A stretch of DNA of 5,312 nucleotides from the NCBI GenBank assembly GCA_003153875.1, contig PMBY01000072.1, positions 1-5,312 on the forward strand, written 5' to 3'. Position numbers and translations under genes: made by a program. The stretch comes from Myxococcales bacterium. GTDB taxonomy: Bacteria; Myxococcota; Polyangia; Fen-1088. Shown here piece after piece: positions 1 to 5,312 of this stretch. Within the stretch, counting starts at the first letter, position 1, and each line of letters starts with the position of its first letter. The notes below the pieces were generated by a model. That model did no database searches, was not told the DNA's origin, and worked only from the letters and a program-made list of their open reading frames with translations.

Positions 1-358
1 GCATGATGAACACACCCAGGCCCGATTCGGGCAGTGCATCCAGGTCGGGAGGGCGAGCCCCAGCCGGATCGAAACTTGCACCCGTGTCCGCAAGCACAAC
101 CCGAATCCAGTCCGAGCCCTGTTCGATTTCCATTCGGATCGTGCCCGGCTCACGCCCGGCATACCCGTGCAAGGCAATGTTGTTGTATGCTTCGCCCACT
201 GCAGAGACAAGATGAGCAGCGAACAAAGAAGCACGCGAGCTGTGCGCCCGGGCGCCCGGCGCAATCAGCTTGCACGTGGCGGACAACGTGCGCAGCATGA
301 TGTCCCGGTACTGGATCACGCCAGGCACTTCCAGCCGGACGATGATGCATCCCTTCAT
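1..358 (-). CDS. RsbW-like ATP-binding anti-sigma factor / serine-protein kinase (partial, C-terminus off the left edge)
   Basis: Reading the minus strand from an ATG at 358 gives 119 residues with no stop before the window edge. The GHKL/HATPase landmarks of the RsbW/SpoIIAB family are in order. The N-box is AVGEAYNNIALHGY (residues 53-66, Glu56 and Asn60). The G1 box is LADTGASFDP (residues 89-98, Asp91 and Gly93). The glycine turn GLGVFIM (113-119) sits at the edge. Family members are cytoplasmic proteins of about 130-150 residues that bind ATP, sequester a sigma factor and/or phosphorylate a STAS anti-anti-sigma partner, so only the last C-terminal strand seems missing. The start is uncertain. 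No clear Shine-Dalgarno precedes ATG 358, while an in-frame TTG at 385 lies 12 nt after AGGAAAG (404-398) and would add nine residues. The gene is transcribed divergently from the EPS operon. Its sigma factor or STAS partner is not in view. Family assignment is strong; the exact target is unknown. Confidence 0.85.
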   Translation of the reverse strand, partial: MKGCIIVRLEVPGVIQYRDIMLRTLSATCKLIAPGARAHSSRASLFAAHLVSAVGEAYNNIALHGYAGREPGTIRMEIEQGSDWIRVVLADTGASFDPAGARPPDLDALPESGLGVFIM

Positions 359-421
359 GCGCGTGAAACTAATGATACCGGACAAGATGCTGCGCCGCTT
401 TCCTAGAATGGTCGGACGGTC
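359..421. promoter_or_regulatory. Divergent intergenic region, presumed to hold promoters for both flanking genes
   Basis: These 63 nt separate the RsbW-like gene from the EPS operon, which point away from each other, so at least one promoter in each direction is expected here or slightly inside the coding starts. I found no convincing -35/-10 pair, no -24/-12 element and no palindromic operator. The stop TAG at 404-406 is in frame with the sugar transferase and fixes the upstream limit of that gene. The call rests on gene arrangement only. Confidence 0.4.
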
Positions 422-1150
422 GTGAGAACCTCGGTTCGAATTGCCAAGCGAGCATTGGACATTGTTGCCTCCAGTGTTGGCCTGGCTCTTACCATCCCAT
501 TATACCCGATAATCGCCGGAGTCATCTATACGGAGTCCCCGGGGCCGGTGCTGTTCCGACAGCGCCGCGCCGGGCGCCTGCTGGGTCCCGACCTGGGTTC
601 TCGCAATCGTTTTCGCTTCGAAGAATTCGACATGATCAAGTTTCGCACCATGTGCCTGGACGCGGAAGCCGCCACCGGCGCAGTGATCGCGGAAGAAAAT
701 GACAAGCGCGTGACCCGGGTCGGACGTTTCCTCCGTCGTACGCGCCTGGACGAAATCCCGCAGTTGTGGAACATCCTGCGCGGAGAAATGAGCCTGGTGG
801 GGCCGCGGCCGGAGCGACCGCAAATCATTGTCGATCTGGCGCTGGCCATACCGTTCTTCGAAGAGCGCATGCGCGGCGTGAAGCCCGGACTGACCGGCCT
901 GGCTCAGGTGTCGCTGGGCTACACGGGTAGTCCGCTCCCGGGCAGCGACATCGAATCCTTCACCAGCGCGCTGACCAATCCTTTCAAAGTGGACGGTGCC
1001 GAGGGCGCGGTGGCGGATGATATGCGCATCAAGGCCATGTTCGATTTTGCCTACGGCGCGGCCGTCGAGAATTTCTTCTCCTACCTGCGGACAGAGATCT
1101 CGATCCTCCTGCGCACTCCGCTGGCCGTGTTCAGGAGAACCGGGCGTTGA
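422..1150 (+). CDS. Bacterial sugar transferase: undecaprenyl-phosphate sugar-1-phosphate transferase (short, monotopic PGT)
   Basis: This 242-residue protein carries the whole bacterial sugar transferase domain (PF02397 type) and little else. It has an N-terminal re-entrant membrane helix (about residues 10-36, with the proline kink IPLYP at 25-29), then [12 protein letters not shown] (38-49) and DMIKFRTM (70-77). The catalytic core is [10 protein letters not shown] (108-117, Asp110-Glu111 dyad), MSLVGPRPE (123-131) and [10 protein letters not shown] (154-163). Such enzymes move a sugar-1-phosphate from a nucleotide sugar to undecaprenyl phosphate at the inner membrane, the first step of EPS, capsule or O-antigen repeat-unit assembly. 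It lacks the multi-pass N-terminal region of WcaJ/WbaP-type enzymes and resembles PglC-size proteins. The sugar cannot be read from sequence. The start is GTG 422, the only candidate after the in-frame stop at 404-406; upstream GGACGG is a weak ribosome site. The gene overlaps the next by 4 nt. Confidence 0.93.
   Translation: MRTSVRIAKRALDIVASSVGLALTIPLYPIIAGVIYTESPGPVLFRQRRAGRLLGPDLGSRNRFRFEEFDMIKFRTMCLDAEAATGAVIAEENDKRVTRVGRFLRRTRLDEIPQLWNILRGEMSLVGPRPERPQIIVDLALAIPFFEERMRGVKPGLTGLAQVSLGYTGSPLPGSDIESFTSALTNPFKVDGAEGAVADDMRIKAMFDFAYGAAVENFFSYLRTEISILLRTPLAVFRRTGR
1133..1137 (+). promoter_or_regulatory. Shine-Dalgarno AGGAG supporting the TTG start of the GT2 gene
   Basis: AGGAG lies 9 nt upstream of TTG 1147, inside the 3' end of the sugar transferase gene. 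It supports a TTG start overlapping the upstream stop as TTGA, and so translational coupling of the two EPS genes. Confidence 0.75.
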
Positions 1151-2271
1151 GCGGCCTTGAGTTCGTCGCCGCCGGTGCCCTGATTCTTCTGGCCTACACC
1201 TACTTCGGCTATCCCCTGCTGCTGGGTCTGCTGGCGCGCCTGTTCCCTTGGCGTCCGCGCCCCGACCCGACCTGGGAGCCCACGGTCAGCCTGTGCGTGG
1301 CTGCCTACAACGCTGAGGCGTGCCTTGAAGCGAAGTTGCAGAGCTTGGTGGGCCAGAACTACCCGGCCGACAAGCTGGAGATTCTCGTCTACTCCGACGG
1401 CAGCACCGACGGAACGGAGTCGATGGTGGCCGCGTGGGCACGGCGAGATCCGCGGGTCCACCTCATTCGCGGCGAAACCCGCCAGGGTAAGCCGACCGCG
1501 CTCAACCGCATGTGTGAGCAGGCCACCGGCGAGGTTCTGGTGATCACCGACGTACGTCAACTCGTGGATTCGGGCGCGCTACGCGCCTTGCTGTCGCTGC
1601 TGGCTGCCCCGGAAGTTGGGTGCGTGACTGGCAACCTGGTGCTCGACGGCGCCGAGGGCAGCGGCGTGTACTGGCGCTACGAGAACTGGATCCGCAAGCA
1701 GGAATCCCGATTCAGGAGCGTCGTGGGAATCACCGGGCCTCTGTCCGCGCTGCGCCGGCGCGACCTGGGACCGCTGCCTGTGGATTTGGTGCTGGACGAT
1801 GTGTGGATTCCCATGCAGCTGCGCCTGCGCGGCGCACGTGTGCTGCTGGCCGAGGACGCCATCGCCCGCGACCAGACATTTTCCGACGAGCGCGAATTCG
1901 GTCGCAAGGCGAGAACCCTGGCTGGCAACTACCAGCTCTTTTCGCGCATGCCCAGCCTACTGCTGCCGTTCGTGAACCCCTCGTGGTTCGAAACGGTTTC
2001 GCACAAGATCACCCGCCTGCTGTGTCCCTGGGCCATGCTGGCACTGCTGCTGGCATGCGCCGCCGGTGCGCTCGGATCGACGTACCAGGGACTGCAAAGC
2101 GCCCTGTTTCGCGGGCTGCTGCTGGTGCAGATTGTGTTCTACTGCCTGGCGGCGCTGGGGGCCCGCGCCGGTCGGATTGGAGTCTTGGCGCGAACCTTCG
2201 TAGTGCTCAACGCCGCAGCGCTGGTGGGCCTATGGCGCTTCGTTGCTGGCCGACAGAAGATCACGTGGTAG
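1147..2271 (+). CDS. Membrane-anchored family 2 glycosyltransferase
   Basis: This 374-residue GT-A enzyme most likely adds a sugar to the lipid-linked EPS intermediate on the cytoplasmic face of the inner membrane. An N-terminal hydrophobic segment (about residues 6-33) precedes the catalytic domain. Visible GT2 marks are VSLCVAAYN (47-55), SDGSTDGT (83-90, nucleotide-binding Asp), RQGKPTALN (112-120), ITDVRQ (133-138, at the DxD position), the acceptor-side VLDDVWIPM (215-223, candidate catalytic Asp217/Asp218) and REFGRKART (249-257), which corresponds to the QxxRW-like region of processive enzymes but does not match it exactly. Three hydrophobic segments follow (about 295-311, 323-339 and 344-366). 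This layout resembles cellulose/hyaluronan-synthase-like GT2 proteins, but without a clear QxxRW motif processivity is open. Start: TTG 1147 with AGGAG 9 nt upstream, overlapping the previous stop. Donor and acceptor sugars are unknown. Confidence 0.9.
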   Translation: MSGLEFVAAGALILLAYTYFGYPLLLGLLARLFPWRPRPDPTWEPTVSLCVAAYNAEACLEAKLQSLVGQNYPADKLEILVYSDGSTDGTESMVAAWARRDPRVHLIRGETRQGKPTALNRMCEQATGEVLVITDVRQLVDSGALRALLSLLAAPEVGCVTGNLVLDGAEGSGVYWRYENWIRKQESRFRSVVGITGPLSALRRRDLGPLPVDLVLDDVWIPMQLRLRGARVLLAEDAIARDQTFSDEREFGRKARTLAGNYQLFSRMPSLLLPFVNPSWFETVSHKITRLLCPWAMLALLLACAAGALGSTYQGLQSALFRGLLLVQIVFYCLAALGARAGRIGVLARTFVVLNAAALVGLWRFVAGRQKITW

Positions 2272-2274
2272 GAG
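2270..2274 (+). promoter_or_regulatory. Shine-Dalgarno AGGAG that decides the start of the beta-helix gene
   Basis: AGGAG overlaps the stop codon of the glycosyltransferase (TAG 2269-2271) and sits 4 nt before ATG 2279. It favours that ATG over an in-frame ATG at 2243, which would sit inside the upstream gene and place a charged stretch ahead of the signal sequence. Confidence 0.65.
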
Positions 2275-2278
2275 TGTC

Positions 2279-3901
2279 ATGAACACAAGGCAGTGCTGGA
2301 TAGCGGGTATGATGATCGGTTGTCTTGCGTCTATGGGTTGTGGCAGCTGCGCCACCCGCCACCGCGAAGGAAATGCAAGACAGGCTGGTCCCGCCGAAAC
2401 CGTCGGTAGCGCGAAAGGCTCGGGCGAACACGGCGGAGCGGGCGGGCGCAGTAGCAACGCGCCGGGGATTGTCGGGAGTGGACTCGATCCCGGGATACCT
2501 ACCCTCCCCGCTGTGAGACGCGGCGGGGCCTATATGGGCTTTGCCGAGAAGTTCAACCGGTACTACACGGACCGCACCTGGAAGCCTAGAACCACCGTCT
2601 ACGTGAGTCCGAAAGGTAGCGAGAACGGCAGCTCAAGGACCAACGCCACCAATGTTGGCCGCGCCGTGAGCAACGCTGTTCCTGGCAGCATGATCGTCTT
2701 CACCCCGGGCACATACTCCGGTTGCTACGAGCTCGATGATGGGCACGGTGGCAACTACGACAATCCGGTTGTCTTGTACGGCGAGCGCAACCCCGACGGC
2801 TCGCTCGGCGTCGTCCTCAATTGCTGTTCCAGCGGACGAAAGACGTGTTTCAATCTCGAAGCGGACGACTACGTTGCGATCGACGGTCTCGAGCTGGTCG
2901 GGGGTGACTACGGTGTTCGTTCTGTCGGCGCGGGTTACTCAGCGAACAAACACCAGAAGGGCGTTGCGATCCTAAACAGCACCGGACATGGGCAGCACAA
3001 GGATCCCTTCTTCACCGGACAATCGGATTGGTTCGTGATCGAGCATTGTACTGCCTACGACACAGGGACTGCTGACGGGCACGGAATCTACCTGAGCAAC
3101 GGCAGCGATTGGAATATCGCTCGGTACAATGAGACCTACGCCACGGTATCATCGGACTTCCAGATCAACGCCGATCCTCTGTCGACCTGTCGCGATGAGG
3201 GGGTAGCTTTCGACGATCCCGAATGCGATGCCATAGCCGGAAGCAGCTCGACGGGTGGGAGAGGGGCTTCCGATTTCATGCTGATCGAGGGCAATTTCTT
3301 CCACCACAGCAAAGCTCAAGGCCCCAACCTCACCTCGGTCAGAAACAGCGTCATTCGAAACAACATCTTCGCATTCCCCGCACGCCACGGCGTCAGCTTC
3401 TGGCAAGAGACCAACAATCCGAAGCTCGGGTCATCGAACAACTTGGTTGCCCACAACTTGTTCATCACTTCGGTCAATAACAGGCCAGTCATCGAAATCA
3501 TCAAGAGTTCGACCAACAATCAGGTCAAGAACAACGTCCTGGTTGCTGTCACGATCAACGGAAGTACCGTGAGCGCAAACCCAGACGGCCAGCTGCTGGA
3601 GACCGATGGCAGTACGGTGAACGCCAACACGTTCGAACACAACGACTGGATGTCGGGCCATTGCATATCACGCGACGCGGCGTCGCCCTATGCTCCCAAT
3701 GCGACCGAACATCGACAGGCGAGCTTCGAACCCTCGTGGTTTGCCGCCTTTCCGACGTCCCTGGGCCACGATCCATCCGCCTTCGCGCCGACCACTACGG
3801 CGCCGTGGTTGAATCTGGGCGCCCTGCTGAGCGTGGTGCCAACCGATCGGGACGGCGCTGTGCGACACGCGCCGGTCGACCTGGGCCCCTTCGAGCGCTG
3901 A
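2279..3901 (+). CDS. Exported right-handed beta-helix protein, probable lipoprotein (polysaccharide-lyase-like)
   Basis: From ATG 2279 the product has 540 residues. The N-terminus is signal-like: a basic start, a hydrophobic run from about Trp7 to Met19, then cysteines at 15, 21 and 24 that could carry the lipid. The lipobox is imperfect (MMIGC or ASMGC), so lipidation is inferred. A Gly/Ser/Ala-rich linker (about 25-80) leads to VYVSPKGS (107-114) and a long stretch rich in Asn, Ser and Gly with repeated strand-turn units such as WFVIEHCTAYD, FMLIEGNFFHH, NSVIRNNIF, NNLVAHNLF and NNQVKNNVL. This pattern is typical of pectate-lyase-fold parallel beta-helices. Several paired cysteines suggest disulfides outside the cytoplasm. 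Such proteins next to EPS glycosyltransferases are often lyases, hydrolases or epimerases acting on the polymer, but I cannot identify catalytic residues or a PL family, so the activity is inferred. It starts 7 nt after the GT2 stop and is presumably co-transcribed. Some stretches are less GC-rich than upstream. Confidence 0.82.
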   Translation: MNTRQCWIAGMMIGCLASMGCGSCATRHREGNARQAGPAETVGSAKGSGEHGGAGGRSSNAPGIVGSGLDPGIPTLPAVRRGGAYMGFAEKFNRYYTDRTWKPRTTVYVSPKGSENGSSRTNATNVGRAVSNAVPGSMIVFTPGTYSGCYELDDGHGGNYDNPVVLYGERNPDGSLGVVLNCCSSGRKTCFNLEADDYVAIDGLELVGGDYGVRSVGAGYSANKHQKGVAILNSTGHGQHKDPFFTGQSDWFVIEHCTAYDTGTADGHGIYLSNGSDWNIARYNETYATVSSDFQINADPLSTCRDEGVAFDDPECDAIAGSSSTGGRGASDFMLIEGNFFHHSKAQGPNLTSVRNSVIRNNIFAFPARHGVSFWQETNNPKLGSSNNLVAHNLFITSVNNRPVIEIIKSSTNNQVKNNVLVAVTINGSTVSANPDGQLLETDGSTVNANTFEHNDWMSGHCISRDAASPYAPNATEHRQASFEPSWFAAFPTSLGHDPSAFAPTTTAPWLNLGALLSVVPTDRDGAVRHAPVDLGPFER

Positions 3902-3971
3902 TCAGAGGTCGCCCCACGGCACAGGGTATTGATGGAGCCCAGGTCAATCACGACCCGGGGAGCCTCAAGCC
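3902..3971. other. Short spacer between the EPS operon and the IS66-like remnant
   Basis: These 70 nt hold the leader of the HTH gene. I see no hairpin followed by a T-run that would end the EPS operon, and no sequence resembling an IS66 terminal repeat (GTAAGCG-like), so the left boundary of the inserted material cannot be set. Confidence 0.4.
3957..3962 (+). promoter_or_regulatory. Shine-Dalgarno GGGGAG for the TnpA-like gene
   Basis: GGGGAG lies 9 nt before ATG 3972, good spacing for a ribosome-binding site. It supports that start despite the later frame disruption in the gene. Confidence 0.6.
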
Positions 3972-4348
3972 ATGCGCCGATCAAAACCGCAGAGCCTGTC
4001 CAACGTAGCCGGTGCCAATCGTCTCGTGCAGCTCGCTGCCGCGTTCGCGGCCTTCCGTCGCGTGCATGGGCCGGGGCGACGGATACCGTTGGGGCTGCGC
4101 AGTCAGGTCCTCGCCGCGTTGGACGCCGGTGTATCGGCGAGCGCCGTCGCAAGAGCCTGCGGTGTCTCGTGGAGCCAGACCAGATACTGGAGGTCGGCGG
4201 CCCACGCTGGCGGCCCGGTCATGGCGGCGCCGCATGTGCTGTCGGTGGTCGACCGTCAAGTGGCGCCTGCGTCCCGCCGTCGCCGGACGGAGGCCTCGAT
4301 TTGCGCGTCGGATCCTGGCGCATCAGCGTCCACCGCGTGACCGACTGA
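3972..4348 (+). pseudogene. tnpA: IS66-family accessory protein TnpA-like (helix-turn-helix), apparently frameshifted near its 3' end
   Basis: Translation from ATG 3972 gives a basic N-terminus (MRRSKPQSLSNVAG), a region RRIPLGLRSQVLAALDAG (36-53) and a helix-turn-helix ASAVARACGVSWSQTRYWR (56-74), as in IS66-family TnpA/OrfA proteins that bind DNA and assist transposition. The frame then ends at 4340 with a low-complexity Arg/Ser/Ala tail. In the -1 frame the same DNA reads LDLRVGSWRISVHRVTD and stops at 4346-4348, which looks like the normal beta-strand end of this family. A frame change therefore lies around 4263-4290, most simply a small insertion or deletion. No tnpB follows, and the only tnpC nearby is on the opposite strand, so this is an orphan remnant. 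Alternatives are a still-expressed 122-residue protein with an altered tail, or ribosomal frameshifting. HTH identity is fairly secure; pseudogene status is inferred. Confidence 0.68.
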
Positions 4349-4410
4349 GCGCACCTGCATGGGCGAGGCAGGGCCGTGCTGAGTGTGTCCGTCCGCCAGT
4401 CCGCCCCCCG
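4349..4410. other. Junction region without a recognisable gene
   Basis: These 62 nt lie between the TnpA-like stop and the nucleotidyltransferase remnant. I find no tnpB start, no terminal inverted repeat and no plausible coding extension of either neighbour. It is probably the scar of a deletion that removed the rest of both genes. Confidence 0.35.
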
Positions 4411-4509
4411 GGTGAGTTGCGCAACGTGGACACATTCAAAGATAAGCAGGATCTCGACGAGATGCTAGCCAGGGAAGACGCGTCCTGGCAGGTGTGGAAG
4501 AAGAGCTGA
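4411..4509 (+). pseudogene. 3' remnant of a sugar-1-phosphate nucleotidyltransferase (RfbF / glucose-1-phosphate cytidylyltransferase-like C-terminus)
   Basis: The frame reads RNVDTFKDKQDLDEML followed by a tail ending WQVWKKS and stopping at 4507-4509. It resembles, from memory, the end of glucose-1-phosphate cytidylyltransferases and related enzymes, where a (F/Y)W..(M/V)DT..(D/E)K segment is followed some 15 residues later by APWKVW. Those enzymes are about 255-260 residues long and make CDP-glucose or a related nucleotide sugar for O-antigen or EPS. Only about 32 codons fit the family here, and the catalytic N-terminal nucleotide-binding domain is absent. The upstream part of the same frame is Arg/Pro-rich and unrelated. 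A small ORF could start at GTG 4426 (27 residues), but no good ribosome site precedes it. It shares orientation with the EPS operon, consistent with a former operon member. The stretch is short, so the homology is provisional. Confidence 0.5.
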
Positions 4510-4552
4510 GCGGCCTTGGCGAGGACTTTGTGGTATCCGTCCGGAGGTGCGC
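4510..4552. other. Spacer between the nucleotidyltransferase remnant and the IS66 end
   Basis: I see no gene or terminator here. If the IS end at 4553 is right, the last 8 nt (4545-4552, AGGTGCGC) would be one copy of the 8-bp target duplication typical of IS66 elements. The partner copy would lie beyond the right edge. Confidence 0.3.
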
Positions 4553-4562
4553 GTAAGGGTCC
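4553..4562 (+). repeat. Candidate terminal inverted repeat tip of the IS66 element
   Basis: GTAAGGGTCC reads inward from the proposed element edge and is close to the IS66-family consensus tip GTAAGCGTC. The matching repeat at the other end is outside the window, so it cannot be paired here. Confidence 0.42.
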
Positions 4563-4611
4563 AGTCCGGGATTCGGCGCGGTTCTGGCATGGCTCCAGCT
4601 GAGGTCCCGGC

Positions 4612-4677
4612 CGTGCTCGGCCCCACCTCGCCTACCCCGGCGGAGCCGGCGGGGCTCAGGTCCGCTGGCCGAGCACG
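4612..4677 (-). terminator. Perfect 11-bp inverted repeat spanning the tnpC stop, possible terminator or attenuator
   Basis: CGTGCTCGGCC (4612-4622) is the exact reverse complement of GGCCGAGCACG (4667-4677). The 44-nt interval holds a small nested hairpin, CCGGC-GGA-GCCGG (4637-4649). The right arm lies within the last codons of tnpC and the stop codon lies in the interval, so a tnpC transcript would fold here just at its end. No T-run follows, so an intrinsic terminator is not proven. It could instead protect the mRNA 3' end, block read-through or be a subterminal transposase-binding region. Confidence 0.4.
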
Positions 4678-5312
4678 ACCTGGCGGAAGACGTTGGCAGC
4701 CAGGGCCTGCTGGACATCAGACTGCGCCATGGTTTGGGTCCAGTTGACCGGCGCCAGGTCCAGCACGCGGTGTTTCGGCCAGCGCGGCAGCAGGCACAGT
4801 AGGTCGCGCATGTACCCCAGGGGCTCGATCCGGTGCATGCGGCAACTCGCCAGCAGGGACACGAAGATCGTGTTGATCTCGGCGCCGTTCTCACTGCCGC
4901 AGAAGAGCCAATTGCGTCTTCCGACCACTTGCCGGCGCAGGTTCAACTCCGAAATGTTGTTGCGCATGGGCAGGCTGCCGTCATCGAGAAACTGCATCAG
5001 CGCCACCTTCTGGTTGATAGCGTAGCGGATGGCATCGGCCACTGGTGACTCGTCCAGAGCACGTCCCTGCTCCGCCTCGCACCAGGTAAAGAAGGCTTCC
5101 ACAATTGGCTTCGATTTCTCCTGGCGCACCTCGCGCTTCTTTTTGCGGGGCGAACTGGCAATTGTCCGCTTGATGCGGAAGAGCGAGCCGATGTACACCA
5201 GGGCGATATTGGCGCGCTCGGGGTCCGAGGCGAGCGCCTTCCACCAATACCGTCTGGCATGAGCCCAACAGCCGACCTCAACGACGTTGCCAGTCTTGTA
5301 CAGGTGGTCGTA
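4656..5312 (-). CDS. tnpC: IS66-family transposase TnpC, C-terminal part (N-terminus off the right edge)
   Basis: The minus-strand frame is open from the right edge (5312) to TGA at 4656-4658, giving 218 residues. It enters at YDHLYKTGNVVEVGCWAHARR, the conserved GCWAHARR region of DDE_Tnp_IS66 that follows the second catalytic aspartate, so both Asp residues should lie just beyond the window. Inside are the catalytic Glu in NNISELNLRRQVVGRRNW (Glu codon at 4949-4947), LFCGSENGA, then SLLASCRMHRIEPLGYMRDLL and LPRWPKHRVLDLAPVNW, the normal IS66 C-terminal domain. The protein cuts and joins IS ends during transposition. A GTG at 5198 is internal and is not the real start, because homology continues upstream of it. 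No frame disruption is seen in the visible part. It faces the TnpA-like remnant tail to tail, so the two cannot belong to one ordinary tnpA-tnpB-tnpC operon. Full-length IS66 transposases are roughly 500 residues, so well over half is missing. Confidence 0.92.
   Translation of the reverse strand, partial: YDHLYKTGNVVEVGCWAHARRYWWKALASDPERANIALVYIGSLFRIKRTIASSPRKKKREVRQEKSKPIVEAFFTWCEAEQGRALDESPVADAIRYAINQKVALMQFLDDGSLPMRNNISELNLRRQVVGRRNWLFCGSENGAEINTIFVSLLASCRMHRIEPLGYMRDLLCLLPRWPKHRVLDLAPVNWTQTMAQSDVQQALAANVFRQVVLGQRT

Larger units (their letters stand above)
4553..5312 (-). mobile_element. IS66-family insertion sequence, tnpC-side end (partial, continues past the right edge)
   Basis: The tnpC gene reads leftwards and stops at 4656. 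About 100 nt beyond the stop, the sequence GTAAGGGTCC begins at 4553 and resembles the conserved GTAAGCG(T/G)C tip of IS66-family terminal inverted repeats, with one difference in the core. Position and orientation fit the end downstream of tnpC. The opposite end, tnpA and tnpB would lie to the right of the window. The boundary is an inference from a short motif; the presence of an IS66 element is well supported by the transposase. Confidence 0.6.

Noticed and set aside
364..400. GAAACT as an ECF-sigma-like -35 element in the divergent region
   Set aside because: No matching -10 element lies at the usual distance, and a lone six-base match is expected by chance.
34..406. Plus-strand open frames at the left edge
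   Set aside because: They are antisense to the RsbW-like gene, which carries the N-box, G1 and glycine-loop motifs.
500..870. Overlapping minus-strand open frames opposite the sugar transferase
   Set aside because: They are antisense to a gene with full family motifs, their products are Arg/Pro/His-rich with no recognisable domain, and they arise from GC-rich codon bias.
1081..1560. 159-codon minus-strand open frame across the sugar transferase/GT2 junction
   Set aside because: It is antisense to the conserved GT2 catalytic motifs, and no domain is seen in the translation.
2243..2281. Upstream ATG at 2243 as the start of the beta-helix gene
   Set aside because: It would add a charged 12-residue stretch (MLADRRSRGRSV) before the signal sequence and overlap the GT2 gene, whereas ATG 2279 has AGGAG directly upstream.
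1620..2282. 220-codon plus-strand open frame inside the GT2 gene
   Set aside because: It is a shifted frame of a well-supported GT2 gene with Arg/Ala/Gly-rich composition and no motifs.
3688..4152. 154-codon minus-strand open frame across the beta-helix 3' end and the TnpA-like start
   Set aside because: The translation is Arg/Pro-rich without family features and lies opposite two better-supported genes.
4012..4509. A single 165-residue plus-strand protein covering 4012-4509
   Set aside because: Its first part is a shifted frame of the TnpA-like gene with shadow-like Arg-rich composition. Only the last 30 or so residues look like a real protein, so I report just that remnant.

Overview
This is a GC-rich chromosomal window with close-packed genes, GTG and TTG starts, a Gram-negative-style exopolysaccharide (EPS) module and IS66-family debris. 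It suggests a free-living Gram-negative bacterium. A Myxococcota/deltaproteobacterium-like source would fit the mix of an RsbW-type kinase, EPS enzymes, a lipoprotein and IS66 elements, but no marker gene fixes the taxonomy, so that is a weak inference.

Layout. (1) Positions 1-358, minus strand: an RsbW-like HATPase (anti-sigma factor / serine kinase) whose C-terminus runs off the left edge. (2) 359-421: a short divergent intergenic region. (3) 422-3901, plus strand: a compact three-gene operon. It encodes a monotopic polyprenyl-phosphate sugar-1-phosphate transferase, a membrane family-2 glycosyltransferase overlapping it by 4 nt (TTGA), and a probable lipoprotein with a right-handed beta-helix (polysaccharide-lyase-like) domain 7 nt further on. 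(4) 3972-4348, plus strand: an IS66-type TnpA-like helix-turn-helix gene that appears frameshifted near its 3' end and has no tnpB or tnpC behind it. (5) About 4411-4509, plus strand: a short 3' remnant resembling the C-terminus of a glucose-1-phosphate cytidylyltransferase-like nucleotidyltransferase. (6) About 4553-5312: one end of a second IS66-family element, with its tnpC transposase on the minus strand continuing past the right edge.

How the genes may work together. The phosphoglycosyltransferase would load the first sugar phosphate onto undecaprenyl phosphate. The GT2 enzyme would extend the lipid-linked glycan. The exported beta-helix protein could bind, trim or cleave the polymer. 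The nucleotidyltransferase remnant suggests that the locus once also encoded nucleotide-sugar supply and was eroded by IS66 activity. The divergent RsbW-like gene hints at a partner-switching regulatory neighbourhood, but no direct link to the EPS operon is visible. I see no tRNA, rRNA, CRISPR array or clear riboswitch.
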